IMG/VR virus record: IMGVR_UViG_3300027849_000015
Coordinates: 1-47,503 of that record
DNA: 47,503 nucleotides
Strand: one strand, 5' to 3'
From: a virus
Shown: one piece after another, positions 34,560-42,312 of the stretch
Layout of the letters: each line of letters opens with the position of its first letter
Numbering within the stretch: position 1 is the first letter of the stretch
Notes under the pieces: model-generated
The model's input: the letters and a program-made list of their open reading frames with translations, nothing else
What the model was told of the DNA's origin: nothing
The model's database searches: none
Made by a program: the position numbers and the translations under genes

Positions 34560-35306
34560 ATGAATATTTTTTTGTTAGATGACGACATACAAAAATGTGC
34601 AGAATATCATTGTGATAAGCACATAGTAAAAATGCCTATCGAATACGCACAACTTATTAGTGCTGTATTAGTACCTTATGGCCTTGAAGCACCATATAAA
34701 GAGACACATAAAAATCACCCTTGTGCTGTGTGGGCTCGCGCTCATGCAGATAACTATACTTGGCTGTACGACCTAGCTATAGCTACTGGGGCTGAGTACA
34801 CCCATAGATATGGTAAAATACATAAATCCACGGCAGTATTAGACACCGTCCCTAGAGTCATATCAGGAATGCCTGCTGGTAGTTCACCACCCCCTAACTG
34901 CACCACAATCAAAACAGGATATTCTCTTGTAGATTCTTATCGTTTATATTATATGCGCGACAAAGCTCGTATGTTGACTTTCAAAAACAGACCAGAACCA
35001 CCGTGGATGCACGACAGATACTACCTTGAACAGTTAGACATACTCGGACCTCTTGTTATAGAAGTCAAACCACCTAGGGTTACTAAAGCTGACTTACTAG
35101 AAAAATGTAAAATTAAAGGAGTTTCCAAGTTACTACTCAAAGACATTCAAAAGTTACTATTAATAACTGAGTTTCCTGAGCTAGTCCTACCCGACAGTAG
35201 GTTAAAAGCTCCGTACATAGCTGAGTTACAAAAAATTGCTAGCAGTGTAGATTGGTCTAAGCTGACTATCAAAGAAATGTCAGAAGTAATTACAAGCTTA
35301 CATTAA
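34560..35306 (+). CDS. Conserved phage protein with a C-terminal RLKxPYI domain
   Basis: A 248-residue protein. Residues 1-155 match a protein widespread in phages, with invariant-looking stretches FLLDDDIQKCAEYHCDKHIV, NHPCAVWARAHADNYTWL, YTHRYGKIHKS and DSYRLYYMRDKARML; its function is, to my knowledge, unknown. His, Cys and Asp residues in the N-terminus could bind metal. Residues about 175-247 form a separate domain (TKADLLEKCKIKG, LPDSRLKAPYIAEL, WSKLTIKEMSEVI) that recurs in the proteins at 41529 and 45229. It has its own promoter. Confidence 0.8.
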   Translation: MNIFLLDDDIQKCAEYHCDKHIVKMPIEYAQLISAVLVPYGLEAPYKETHKNHPCAVWARAHADNYTWLYDLAIATGAEYTHRYGKIHKSTAVLDTVPRVISGMPAGSSPPPNCTTIKTGYSLVDSYRLYYMRDKARMLTFKNRPEPPWMHDRYYLEQLDILGPLVIEVKPPRVTKADLLEKCKIKGVSKLLLKDIQKLLLITEFPELVLPDSRLKAPYIAELQKIASSVDWSKLTIKEMSEVITSLH

Positions 35307-35396
35307 TAAAAATAACGTAGATGATATTGCTACTTTATCTTTATTAGGAAGAGGCAGATACCCTTGGCGAAGATGGTAAATTATTTTAAAAATCCC

Positions 35397-35425
35397 TTGC
35401 TTTGTACTAAAATTATTGATATAAT
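35397..35425 (+). promoter_or_regulatory. Promoter for the 35.4-36.0 kb non-coding RNA
   Basis: TTGCTT (35397-35402), 17 bases, TATAAT (35420-35425). No gene follows for 620 bases. Confidence 0.85.
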
Positions 35426-35873
35426 AGTTTTAGAGATTTGACAAATAACATAGTTTCTAAGCTGCTTAGGTTCTTCACTTAATCAAGCAGCTCCCGAGTC
35501 TACACTAAATAGTACTCCAACTGTTGTAGACCCCGAGTTATTACCGAGGGTAGGGTTATTAAGCGAAGTAATACGGCCGAGTAAGGATTTGCTACAGTCC
35601 TTGTCGTTATGACTGAAAAAAAGAACCAAGAGCATGGATTGCCAGTCAGCGCAATTAAAGATTAACTGATACAGGTAGTGTGATTCTTCCAGCCCTTACT
35701 AGTCGGGTTTAAAATAACTAGCGTGCTGATGAGAGGTCAGCATACTTTTATCTGAAAACTTTTTAGCATACACTTTACCAGAACCAGTACCAAAAGCAAC
35801 GCCCAAATAATGGGAGGTCTAGAAATGGTTCGACTAGTATAGGGTTGGTAGCCCTGTGGTGTATATGGATTGA

Positions 35874-35946
35874 TACGATGTGGTGTTACGGCAAGCACAG
35901 ATTCCCGCCAAGGGGGTCGGCTCAGGTTCGAGTCCTGACTTCGTAG
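35874..35946 (+). tRNA. tRNA-like domain at the 3' end of the large RNA
   Basis: Acceptor arms TACGATG and CTTCGTA pair at 6 of 7 positions. The T-arm is perfect (TCAGG, loop TTCGAGT, CCTGA). A D-arm GTGT/GCAC encloses a loop with GG. The anticodon arm is irregular: ATTCC/GGGGT with loop CGCCAAG, which would read CCA (Trp) but lacks U33. There is no encoded CCA, unlike the Ala and Thr tRNAs. More likely a tRNA mimic or decayed tRNA than a working tRNA. Confidence 0.5.
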
Positions 35947-35980
35947 AAAGTGTATGACTAAAGAGTTTACTCTTATTTAT

Positions 35981-36015
35981 AAAAGCCTATTGTTAAAATT
36001 AGCAGTAGGCTTTTT
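35981..36015 (+). terminator. Rho-independent terminator of the large RNA
   Basis: AAAAGCCTA and TAGGCTTTTT arms with an internal TTG/CAG pairing and an A/T-rich loop, ending in a T-run. Confidence 0.85.
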
Positions 36016-36046
36016 ACGCGTTTAAATATTAAAGGAGAATTATATA

Positions 36047-36307
36047 ATGCCAACAATTACTAAAAACACAACAGATACTTTCGTAAAATGGGCTGAAATA
36101 CCTGCAGCCTCTAATTTGTTTATACAGAATCGAGGTTCCGCTGTTTTGGAACTATTCATAGGAGCAACCGCACCTGCAGCAGGAGACGTGGGAATATTAT
36201 TACAAGCAAATGATATAGGAATACAAATACAGCTAGGGACTGGAGAAGAAGTCTATATTAAGGATACTGATGTTTCAAGACCAACTATTGTCGTAGCGGT
36301 AGTTTAA
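36047..36307 (+). CDS. Small beta-rich protein, possible virion or surface protein
   Basis: An 86-residue protein behind AAAGGAGAATTATATA. It looks all-beta (FVKWAEIPAASNLFIQNRG, GTGEEVYIKDTDVSRPTIV) with alternating hydrophobic residues, and resembles small phage structural or decoration-type proteins in general character. It starts a five-gene same-strand cluster (36.0-41.1 kb). No family recognised. Confidence 0.7.
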   Translation: MPTITKNTTDTFVKWAEIPAASNLFIQNRGSAVLELFIGATAPAAGDVGILLQANDIGIQIQLGTGEEVYIKDTDVSRPTIVVAVV

Positions 36308-36308
36308 T

Positions 36309-36998
36309 ATGGCAATAATACTACCCCTAAGACAAACACTTCGTAGTATGTTAAAGGTTTCTCCTTTAAAATACTATTTTAGGAAATTAGTAAAGAAGTA
36401 TTTTGTAAAGCTAGACCCTGTACTTAATTCATATTATGAAATGGCAGCGCCCATTACATTTTCGGGTGATTTTGAAATTGAAGTTGAGTTTAGTACGACA
36501 AATACAAACAACCAAATATTACTAGGGGACAACCATACAACGTCAATGTATTTTAATATAGATAGTAATACTATTAATGTCCATATGGGAGGTGCATATG
36601 AACGCGCCTTTGCATTTAGCCCAGTAACATTGCATGACGGCAAATTACACAAGGTAAAATATAAATTAACAGGTGCATCTTTAGAGGTTTTTTTAGACGG
36701 TACTTCTTTAGGTTCTCAAACAGTTACAACTTATACGGGAGCTAATAACTTCAGGATAGGTAACTCTAACTCTGCTAATTATCCTTTTGATGGCATAATA
36801 GCCAACGCTAAATTTACAGACAAATCGGGGGCAAGTGACGTTGTGACAACTTTTAAACTAGACAACAGCCCCGCCAATAATTATACGTATAGCACAGAAA
36901 TTTTAAACAACAATACTTTTACTGATAGTGCTAACGCTAGGCAGTATTTAATTGCTACGAAAGGTTGGATTATTACAGATGGAGGAGCAGCACCATGA
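36309..36998 (+). CDS. LamG/concanavalin-like surface protein
   Basis: A 229-residue protein. Residues about 45-170 form a jelly-roll lectin fold: ITFSGDFEIEVEFSTTNTNN, LHDGKLHKVKYKLTGASLEVFLDG, and FDGIIANAKFTD, the usual LamG strands. The first 40 residues are basic and lack a signal peptide. A glycan-binding role, as a tail-fibre or surface protein, is likely. It overlaps the next gene by ATGA. Confidence 0.75.
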   Translation: MAIILPLRQTLRSMLKVSPLKYYFRKLVKKYFVKLDPVLNSYYEMAAPITFSGDFEIEVEFSTTNTNNQILLGDNHTTSMYFNIDSNTINVHMGGAYERAFAFSPVTLHDGKLHKVKYKLTGASLEVFLDGTSLGSQTVTTYTGANNFRIGNSNSANYPFDGIIANAKFTDKSGASDVVTTFKLDNSPANNYTYSTEILNNNTFTDSANARQYLIATKGWIITDGGAAP

Positions 36999-37177
36999 TA
37001 ACTAAATTAGCAGGCTATTATTCAATTGGTGGTAATCCCGTCATAGTTGATGACGGGCTAGAAGTTTCTTTTTCAGATGATAAAGAATTGATTGTATACG
37101 CTACAGAAGCAGAGTTTTTAGAAGCGTTTCCAGAGCCAGAACCAGAGCCAGAAGAATTAGAAGAGGATGATATATAA
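36995..37177 (+). CDS. Small protein with an acidic tail
   Basis: A 60-residue protein (MITKLAGYYSIGGNPVIVDD) ending in a proline-glutamate tail (PEPEPEPEELEEDDI). Its ATG overlaps the LamG stop, and its own stop overlaps the start of the LRR gene, so the three are translationally coupled. Possibly an accessory or chaperone-like protein for the large neighbours. Confidence 0.75.
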   Translation: MITKLAGYYSIGGNPVIVDDGLEVSFSDDKELIVYATEAEFLEAFPEPEPEPEELEEDDI

Positions 37178-40100
37178 TGTCATTTATATTTAAAATAACT
37201 ACAACAACGTCTCCGCAAACTTTTGTTATACCTTGCGTTGCGGGGGGAACTTTTAACGCAACAGTTGACTATGGAGATGGAACAGGTTCACAAACTGTTA
37301 CAGCCTATAATGATGCCAATTTAACGCATTCATTTGCTACAGCAGGGCAGCACACAATAACTATTGACGGTACTTTCCCAAATGTTAGGTTTAATAATAA
37401 CGCATCAAGTCGAGACCTTGTAAACGAAGTTGTTGATCTGGGCGATGTCGGCTGGACTGATTTATATCAAGCATTTAGGAGTTGTCCAAACTTAACAACT
37501 TTTAATAGTGGCACGGCTGACACTTCAAACGTTACCAGTATGAGTTATATGTTCCTTGATTCCCCAAGTTTAACAACTTTAGATTTAAGTAATTTTGACA
37601 CTTCAAGTGTTACCAATATGAGCCTGATGTTTTATAACTGCTCAAGTTTAACAACTTTAGATTTAAGTAATTTTAATACTTCAAGTGTTACTACTTTTCA
37701 CGAAATGCTTAGAGGTTGCTCAAGTTTAACAACTTTAGATGTAAGTAATTTTAATACTTCAAGTGTTACTACTATGCATCAAATGTTTTATCTCTGCTCA
37801 AGTTTAACAGCTTTAGATTTAAGTAGCTTTGACACTTCAAGTGTTACTCGTATGAGCCTGATGTTTAATAGCTGCTCAAGTTTAACAACTTTAGATGTAA
37901 GTAATTTTAATACTTCAAACGTTACTACCATGGCGGATATGTTTAGGGATTGCTCAAGTTTAACAAATTTAGATGTTAGCAGTTTTGACACTTCAAGTGT
38001 TACTGCTATGACTTATATGTTTAGAAATTGCTCAAGTTTAACAACTTTAGATATAAGTAATTTTGACACTTCAAGTGTTATTAATATGCATCAAATGTTT
38101 ATAGGTTGCACAAGCTTAACAGCTTTAAATCTTAGCAGTTTTGACACTTCAAGTGTTACCGATATGTCGTCAATGTTTTATAACTGCTCAAGCTTAACAG
38201 CTTTAAATGTTAGCAGTTTTGACACTTCAAGTGTTACCAATATATCTCAAATGTTTAGAGGTTGCACAAGTTTAACAAGTCTAGATGTAAGTAATTTTAA
38301 CACTTCAAGTGTTACCAATATGAGCGTGATGTTTTTTAACTGCTCAAGTTTAACAACTTTAGATTTAAGTAATTTTGACACTTCAAGTGTTACTAATATG
38401 AGCCTGATGTTTTATATCTGCTCAAGTTTAACAACTCTAAATGTAAGTAATTTTAATACTTCAAGTGTTACTAATATGAGCCTGATGTTTTATAACTGCT
38501 CAAGTTTAACAACTTTAGATGTAAGTAATTTTAATACTTCAAGTGTTACTAATATGAATACTATGTTTAGAAGTTGCTCAAGTTTAACAACTTTAGATTT
38601 AAGTAGCTTTGACACTTCAAGTGTTATTAATATGCAGGAAATGTTTAGAAGTTGCTCAGGTTTAACAAGTTTAGATGTTAGTAGCTTTAATACTTCAAGC
38701 ACAACCAATATGAGATTAACATTTCTTAGTTGCACAAGCCTAACAACTTTAGATTTAAGTAATTTTAATACTTCAAGTGTTACCAATGTTTATTCTATGT
38801 TTACTAATTGCACCAACTTAACAAATTTAGACATAAAACATTTTAATATATCAAATATAACTGATGGACGGTTTTTTTTAAACAATGCTAACAACGCCTT
38901 AACCACCACACAATATGACGAGCTACTAGAAGCATGGGCCGTTCAGGACGTACAACCTAACGTGACGTGGCATTTCGGTGATGCTCAATATACTGTAGAG
39001 ACTGTTGCAGATTGGTACAGCCCTAGAAGTGCCTCATCTTTATCAATTATTGATAATAAACTTGTTAGTATTGCGGATAGCACAGCAACATTCGGAGCAG
39101 CACAGCAGGTTGATAATTTAATTATTGGTAATACTTATAAAATTGTAGGCACAGCAACTTGTAGTAATAGCTCTGCTAGTCTTTATTTTAGGGTTTCTAC
39201 AAACTCAGCACTTACCGCTAATATTCTTACGATTAGTGCTATTGGCACTGTAAAGGCTGATGCTATTTTTATAGCAACAGCAACAACCCATTATGTTGGT
39301 ATTATTTCTGCAGGCCATGCAGCCAACGACACGGTGACACTAGACGCAGGTATAACAGTCAAAAAAATCACAAACTATACACAAGCTAACTCAGCTAGTG
39401 AATTTGAATATTCACAAGAAAATGTGTTTGGAAGTAACGTGATTACTAACGGTGGTTTTGATACTGATAGCGATTGGCTCTTTACAGTACCCGAAAGTTT
39501 TTCAATAGTAAACGGAGTTTGTGAGATTAATCACGCTTCATCCCCTTGGGGCAGATTACGTCAAGACAACATACCTATAGGTAGTTATCTTATAACTTTT
39601 GATTTAGTAATAGAATCTGGAGCACTTACTGGCATATCGGGATCTGATTTACCAAATTTAAATCTAACCTCTAGTGGCAGTTACTCTTTTGTTTGTAATA
39701 CAACTTCTATATATATACATTTTGTATTTGCAGTAAATCCGACAGTAGGTTCTATAGACAATATATCATTTAAACCAATTACAAACGCCGTAATATACAA
39801 AAACATTCCACAATCAGCTCGTAATCCGTATACTCTTGAAGGTCTTAATTGGACAGGCATTGAATTGGCAAACCCTATGAGTGATTACAGTCTTGATAAT
39901 ACTATATTTACAACAGATAGTAGTGGAATTAGTGTAGACTTTACAGGCGGAAGTGCAGTTGGTACATGGCTTATAAGTTCACCACTAGAAATATACACAG
40001 ATTACAAAGTTTCAGTTAATGTTTCTGATCATACTCGGGGTGGTTTATCTGCTCGCTTAAGGACTGGGAGTACTGTTTTTTTATTGCCAGAGGGTTTAGG

Positions 40101-40755
40101 TGTAAATAGTGCAATTATAAAAAGTGGTGGCGGTGGTAGTACCACTATACGAACTAGAACAAACTCACCAGTAGAACTAACATATAATAGTGTATCAGTT
40201 AAAGAAGTGATCGAGGTAACAGAGCAAGCGGCATTTTCACCCGTAACTAGCCTTATGTCATTAACAGCGGCTTGGACTACTAGAGGTACTGGTTATTCAA
40301 CATTAAGTAATACCACTGCCTCAAGTGTTCGTGTAGATGCTAAGATTAGCAATACAGATGACGGAATTTTAATGGAGGCGGGGGCTAGTACTTTAGGTCT
40401 GATATTATACGTTTATAATGGGGTTTTGTATTTTCAGTGTGGGGATGGTACCGCATACGGAACAGCTAATAACAGAGCAGAAGTATCTTATACATTACCT
40501 GTGGGTGAGTCTGATTATATTATAGAATGCTCTGCCGATACTTCCAACGCTGTTTTATATGTCAATGGCCTAGTAGTAGGTTCACAGACTTTTAGCGAAG
40601 CATTTGTAGGAGGGACTAACGATGGCACGGTAGGCCAGGTAGAATTTGCCGCTGCAGTTAATCGAGGCGGTTGGATAGTTGACGGCTCAGGGTTATACAC
40701 TAACACTATAACCAAATGTGATATATTCAATAACCAAGTAACCGCGGACGTATAA
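37177..40755 (+). CDS. BspA-type leucine-rich-repeat (DUF285) surface protein with C-terminal lectin-like domain
   Basis: A 1192-residue protein. Residues 1-105 form the usual BspA lead-in (YGDGTGSQTV, then HSFATAGQHTITIDGTFPN). Residues about 106-570 hold 18 repeats of 26 residues (LTTLDLSNFDTSSVTNM, then MF and C). Residues about 590-960 contain beta-sandwich modules (YSPRSASSLSIIDNKLVSIA and similar). The last 150 residues look LamG-like (SSVRVDAKISNTDDGILMEAG to LYVNGLVVGSQTF). No signal peptide is seen. BspA proteins of bacteria mediate adhesion; here it may be a phage fibre or host-surface-binding protein. Confidence 0.88.
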   Translation: MSFIFKITTTTSPQTFVIPCVAGGTFNATVDYGDGTGSQTVTAYNDANLTHSFATAGQHTITIDGTFPNVRFNNNASSRDLVNEVVDLGDVGWTDLYQAFRSCPNLTTFNSGTADTSNVTSMSYMFLDSPSLTTLDLSNFDTSSVTNMSLMFYNCSSLTTLDLSNFNTSSVTTFHEMLRGCSSLTTLDVSNFNTSSVTTMHQMFYLCSSLTALDLSSFDTSSVTRMSLMFNSCSSLTTLDVSNFNTSNVTTMADMFRDCSSLTNLDVSSFDTSSVTAMTYMFRNCSSLTTLDISNFDTSSVINMHQMFIGCTSLTALNLSSFDTSSVTDMSSMFYNCSSLTALNVSSFDTSSVTNISQMFRGCTSLTSLDVSNFNTSSVTNMSVMFFNCSSLTTLDLSNFDTSSVTNMSLMFYICSSLTTLNVSNFNTSSVTNMSLMFYNCSSLTTLDVSNFNTSSVTNMNTMFRSCSSLTTLDLSSFDTSSVINMQEMFRSCSGLTSLDVSSFNTSSTTNMRLTFLSCTSLTTLDLSNFNTSSVTNVYSMFTNCTNLTNLDIKHFNISNITDGRFFLNNANNALTTTQYDELLEAWAVQDVQPNVTWHFGDAQYTVETVADWYSPRSASSLSIIDNKLVSIADSTATFGAAQQVDNLIIGNTYKIVGTATCSNSSASLYFRVSTNSALTANILTISAIGTVKADAIFIATATTHYVGIISAGHAANDTVTLDAGITVKKITNYTQANSASEFEYSQENVFGSNVITNGGFDTDSDWLFTVPESFSIVNGVCEINHASSPWGRLRQDNIPIGSYLITFDLVIESGALTGISGSDLPNLNLTSSGSYSFVCNTTSIYIHFVFAVNPTVGSIDNISFKPITNAVIYKNIPQSARNPYTLEGLNWTGIELANPMSDYSLDNTIFTTDSSGISVDFTGGSAVGTWLISSPLEIYTDYKVSVNVSDHTRGGLSARLRTGSTVFLLPEGLGVNSAIIKSGGGGSTTIRTRTNSPVELTYNSVSVKEVIEVTEQAAFSPVTSLMSLTAAWTTRGTGYSTLSNTTASSVRVDAKISNTDDGILMEAGASTLGLILYVYNGVLYFQCGDGTAYGTANNRAEVSYTLPVGESDYIIECSADTSNAVLYVNGLVVGSQTFSEAFVGGTNDGTVGQVEFAAAVNRGGWIVDGSGLYTNTITKCDIFNNQVTADV
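37492..38880 (+). repeat. Eighteen 78-bp in-frame repeats encoding LRR units
   Basis: Each unit begins TTAACAACTTTAGAT or close to it. The phase is exact: 17 steps of 78 bp lead from 37492 to 38818. Units 11-14 are the most alike, pointing to recent expansion there. Confidence 0.92.
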
Positions 40756-40765
40756 AGGAAAAAAT

Positions 40766-41107
40766 ATGAGTTATTTATATACAGTAATGCAAACAGATGT
40801 GAGTGAGTTTCTTGGAAGCGGTGCAAGTTATGCCGATGATAAGTTATTATTAAAAGGCTTAACCTCTACGGAGGCTAACGCTTATACTGGTGAAATCCAT
40901 AGAGTTGACGAGCTAGGTTTTAATCCTGATAATGATGAAGAGTTAGAAGGCTTATTAACTATTGAATTATCAAAAATAGCTGATGATTTAACGATTGAAA
41001 GCGAAGAAGAAGTTAACATCGGCACTTTAACAGTTTTTAGCAAAGTGCAGGGTCAATGGTTATATGCTAATCACCTAAGTTTTATGCCAGTAAGTACAGA
41101 AATTTAA
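40766..41107 (+). CDS. Unknown protein at the end of the surface cluster
   Basis: A 113-residue acidic protein with GLTSTEANAYTGEIHRVDELG and a C-terminal VFSKVQGQWLYANHLSF. It starts 11 bases after the LRR gene behind AAAGGAAAAA. It could be an attachment or assembly partner of the fibre-like protein. No family recognised. Confidence 0.7.
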   Translation: MSYLYTVMQTDVSEFLGSGASYADDKLLLKGLTSTEANAYTGEIHRVDELGFNPDNDEELEGLLTIELSKIADDLTIESEEEVNIGTLTVFSKVQGQWLYANHLSFMPVSTEI

Positions 41108-41116
41108 AAAAACTTC

Positions 41117-41145
41117 TTGCTTAAAAACAAAAAAGTTGATATAAT
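41117..41145 (+). promoter_or_regulatory. Promoter of the TTGCNN class
   Basis: TTGCTT (41117-41122), 17 bases, TATAAT (41140-41145), then AGCTTCAGAAATTAAGAAAA and GGAG. This promoter-leader cassette is almost identical to that at 44144-44198. Confidence 0.9.
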
Positions 41146-41174
41146 AGCTTCAGAAATTAAGAAAAGGAGTTATT

Positions 41175-41519
41175 ATGTTTTTTGTTTGGCATATCAACAA
41201 AAATTTACAAGATAAGATTATTTCGTATCTTGCATCTGTAGTAACAGAAAGTTTTGATAGAACTATTCACGTAGAAGTAGAGTATGATTCAAAAATTTCA
41301 GTAGATGGTTGGACTTACTTTGATGGAGATACTGTCTTTGTTAGCTACAAAAATAAGATAGGTTTGGCTCATGAATTAGTTCATGTAGCCCAAATCCTAA
41401 ATAAACGCTTTAATCCTGACACCCAAGAATGGGAAGGAAAAGTCTATAAGGCAGAGCAGCCTTGGGAAGATGAAGCCTACATGTTAGAATTAGAGGTACA
41501 AAATAAATGGTTTATGTAG
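41175..41519 (+). CDS. Small HExxH metallopeptidase-like protein
   Basis: A 114-residue protein with GLAHELVHVAQ, a zinc-binding HExxH motif, followed about 40 residues later by QPWEDEAYMLE, which can give the third ligand (Glu). It is far smaller than typical metallopeptidases but similar in outline to small phage SprT/minigluzincin-like proteins. The substrate is unknown. Confidence 0.75.
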   Translation: MFFVWHINKNLQDKIISYLASVVTESFDRTIHVEVEYDSKISVDGWTYFDGDTVFVSYKNKIGLAHELVHVAQILNKRFNPDTQEWEGKVYKAEQPWEDEAYMLELEVQNKWFM

Positions 41520-41528
41520 AGGTTAATT

Positions 41529-41834
41529 ATGGGTGATAGATTTTATCAGCAGCAATACGGTACAACTATGGGAGCGCTGGCAGAGCCATTGCGACCTACT
41601 AAATCTTTAACCAAAGCAGAGTTAGTCTTAATCCCTGGTACTGAAAAGTTATTAGTAAAAGATTTACACAGATTGCGTCTAGTTAACCTAGATTTTGTTA
41701 GCCTAGAGCTACCTACGGGCAGGCTCAAAGCACCCTACATTGCACAGTGTAAAAAGATTGACCCAGAAATTAATTGGTCAAAGCTGACAGTTGCAAATTT
41801 AAAAGAAGTAATTACACAAGTTTCGGGGATATAG
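41529..41834 (+). CDS. RLKxPYI-domain protein
   Basis: A 101-residue protein consisting of a short lead and the domain shared with the proteins at 34560 and 45229: TKAELVLIPGTEKLL, LPTGRLKAPYIAQC, NWSKLTVANLKEVITQ. The stop TAG lies inside the tRNA-Ala acceptor/D region, so the gene and tRNA overlap by 10 bases. The ribosome site GAGG precedes the ATG. The function of the domain is unknown; a small helical DNA-binding fold (SAP-like) is one guess. Confidence 0.75.
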   Translation: MGDRFYQQQYGTTMGALAEPLRPTKSLTKAELVLIPGTEKLLVKDLHRLRLVNLDFVSLELPTGRLKAPYIAQCKKIDPEINWSKLTVANLKEVITQVSGI

Positions 41835-41900
41835 CTCAGTTGGGAGAGCAATTCCCTTGCACGGAATAGGTCGCTGGTTCGATCCCAGTTATCTCCACCA
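41825..41900 (+). tRNA. tRNA-Ala(TGC)
   Basis: A full cloverleaf: acceptor GGGGATA/TATCTCC (one G-T pair), D-arm GCTC/GAGC, anticodon stem ATTCC/GGAAT with loop CTTGCAC (anticodon TGC), T-arm GCTGG/CCAGT with TTCGATC, and encoded ACCA. Confidence 0.96.
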
Positions 41901-41905
41901 TATAC

Positions 41906-41981
41906 GCCTCCATAGCTCAGTTGGTAGAGCAGCTCACTTGTAATGAGCAGGTCTTAGGTTCGATTCCTGATGTGGGCACCA
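41906..41981 (+). tRNA. tRNA-Thr(TGT)
   Basis: D-arm GCTC/GAGC, anticodon stem GCTCA/TGAGC with loop CTTGTAA (anticodon TGT), T-arm TTAGG/CCTGA with TTCGATT, encoded ACCA. The acceptor stem GCCTCCA/TGTGGGC has one C-T mismatch and one T-G pair. It lies five bases after tRNA-Ala, so both are probably cut from one transcript starting at the 41117 promoter. Confidence 0.93.
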
Positions 41982-42000
41982 AATATTATAGAGAAATAAA

Positions 42001-42138
42001 ATGAAAGTGTATAATAAACAATGGAAACGCGTATTTACAATAGCTTATCGAGATGATTATGGATTTTTGGTAGATACTACGGGAATACAACACAACCCTA
42101 AAGCTGTTAGACTAGCTACAGAAGGCGACAAAAATTAA
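42001..42138 (+). CDS. Small basic protein of unknown function
   Basis: A 45-residue ORF starting MKVYNKQWKRVFTIAYRDDY, just after the tRNA pair. It overlaps the next frame at its stop. The ribosome site is poor. Coding-like composition; no family recognised. Confidence 0.55.
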   Translation: MKVYNKQWKRVFTIAYRDDYGFLVDTTGIQHNPKAVRLATEGDKN

Positions 42139-42265
42139 TATAATAAAAGTAACACAAGTAGGTCAACGACTTTACTTCACAGCAATAAATAAGGATGGCA
42201 ATATCAAGATAGGTATGCGAGACATTAAAGCTAAGAAGACTGAGTGGTTTGACGCTATAATCTAA
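42134..42265 (+). CDS. Possible small protein with an ATT start
   Basis: The frame INIIKVTQVGQRLYFTAINK ... KTEWFDAII is clearly protein-like but has no ATG, GTG or TTG upstream. The ATT at 42134 overlaps the previous stop (ATTAA) and has GAAGG 8 bases upstream, the spacing used elsewhere here. AUU starts are known (infC). It ends four bases before a terminator. Confidence 0.5.
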   Translation: MNIIKVTQVGQRLYFTAINKDGNIKIGMRDIKAKKTEWFDAII

Positions 42266-42268
42266 ATA

Positions 42269-42295
42269 AACCTCGACTTAGTTCGGGGTTTTTTG
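42269..42295 (+). terminator. Rho-independent terminator
   Basis: AACCTCGA, a 6-base loop, TCGGGGTT (one T-G pair), then a T-run. It closes the tRNA unit ahead of the holin-like gene. Confidence 0.85.
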
Positions 42296-42312
42296 GTCTA
42301 TAAGGAAAAGAC

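Larger units (their letters stand above)
35432..36015 (+). ncRNA. Large structured non-coding RNA candidate, about 580 nt
   Basis: A gene-free stretch with its own promoter at 35397 and a rho-independent terminator ending near 36015. It is rich in local hairpins: AGCTGCTT/AAGCAGCT (35459-35491), GTCTACA/TGTAGAC (35498-35531), AAGGA/TCCTT (35583-35602), TTGC/GCAA (35639-35654), TGCTGA/TCAGCA (35723-35741), AGGG/CCCT (35841-35855) and a tRNA-like end (35874-35946). No ORF over 60 codons looks coding. Phage-borne large ornate RNAs such as GOLLD and ROOL have similar size and tRNA neighbourhood, but I cannot assign this one to either. Confidence 0.7.

Noticed and set aside
35722-35758. CTGATGAG followed by GAAA, resembling a hammerhead ribozyme core
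   Set aside because: The bases pair better as a plain TGCTGA/TCAGCA hairpin, and no stem II closes between the two core parts.
35432-36015. tmRNA
   Set aside because: No tag reading frame ending in Ala-Ala-stop and no 5' half pairing with the 3' tRNA-like end; no CCA.
38490-38786. Antisense ORFs across the LRR gene
   Set aside because: They only reflect the 78-bp repeats read backwards.
37492-38880. CRISPR-like repeat array
   Set aside because: Tandem coding repeats of a leucine-rich protein without spacers.
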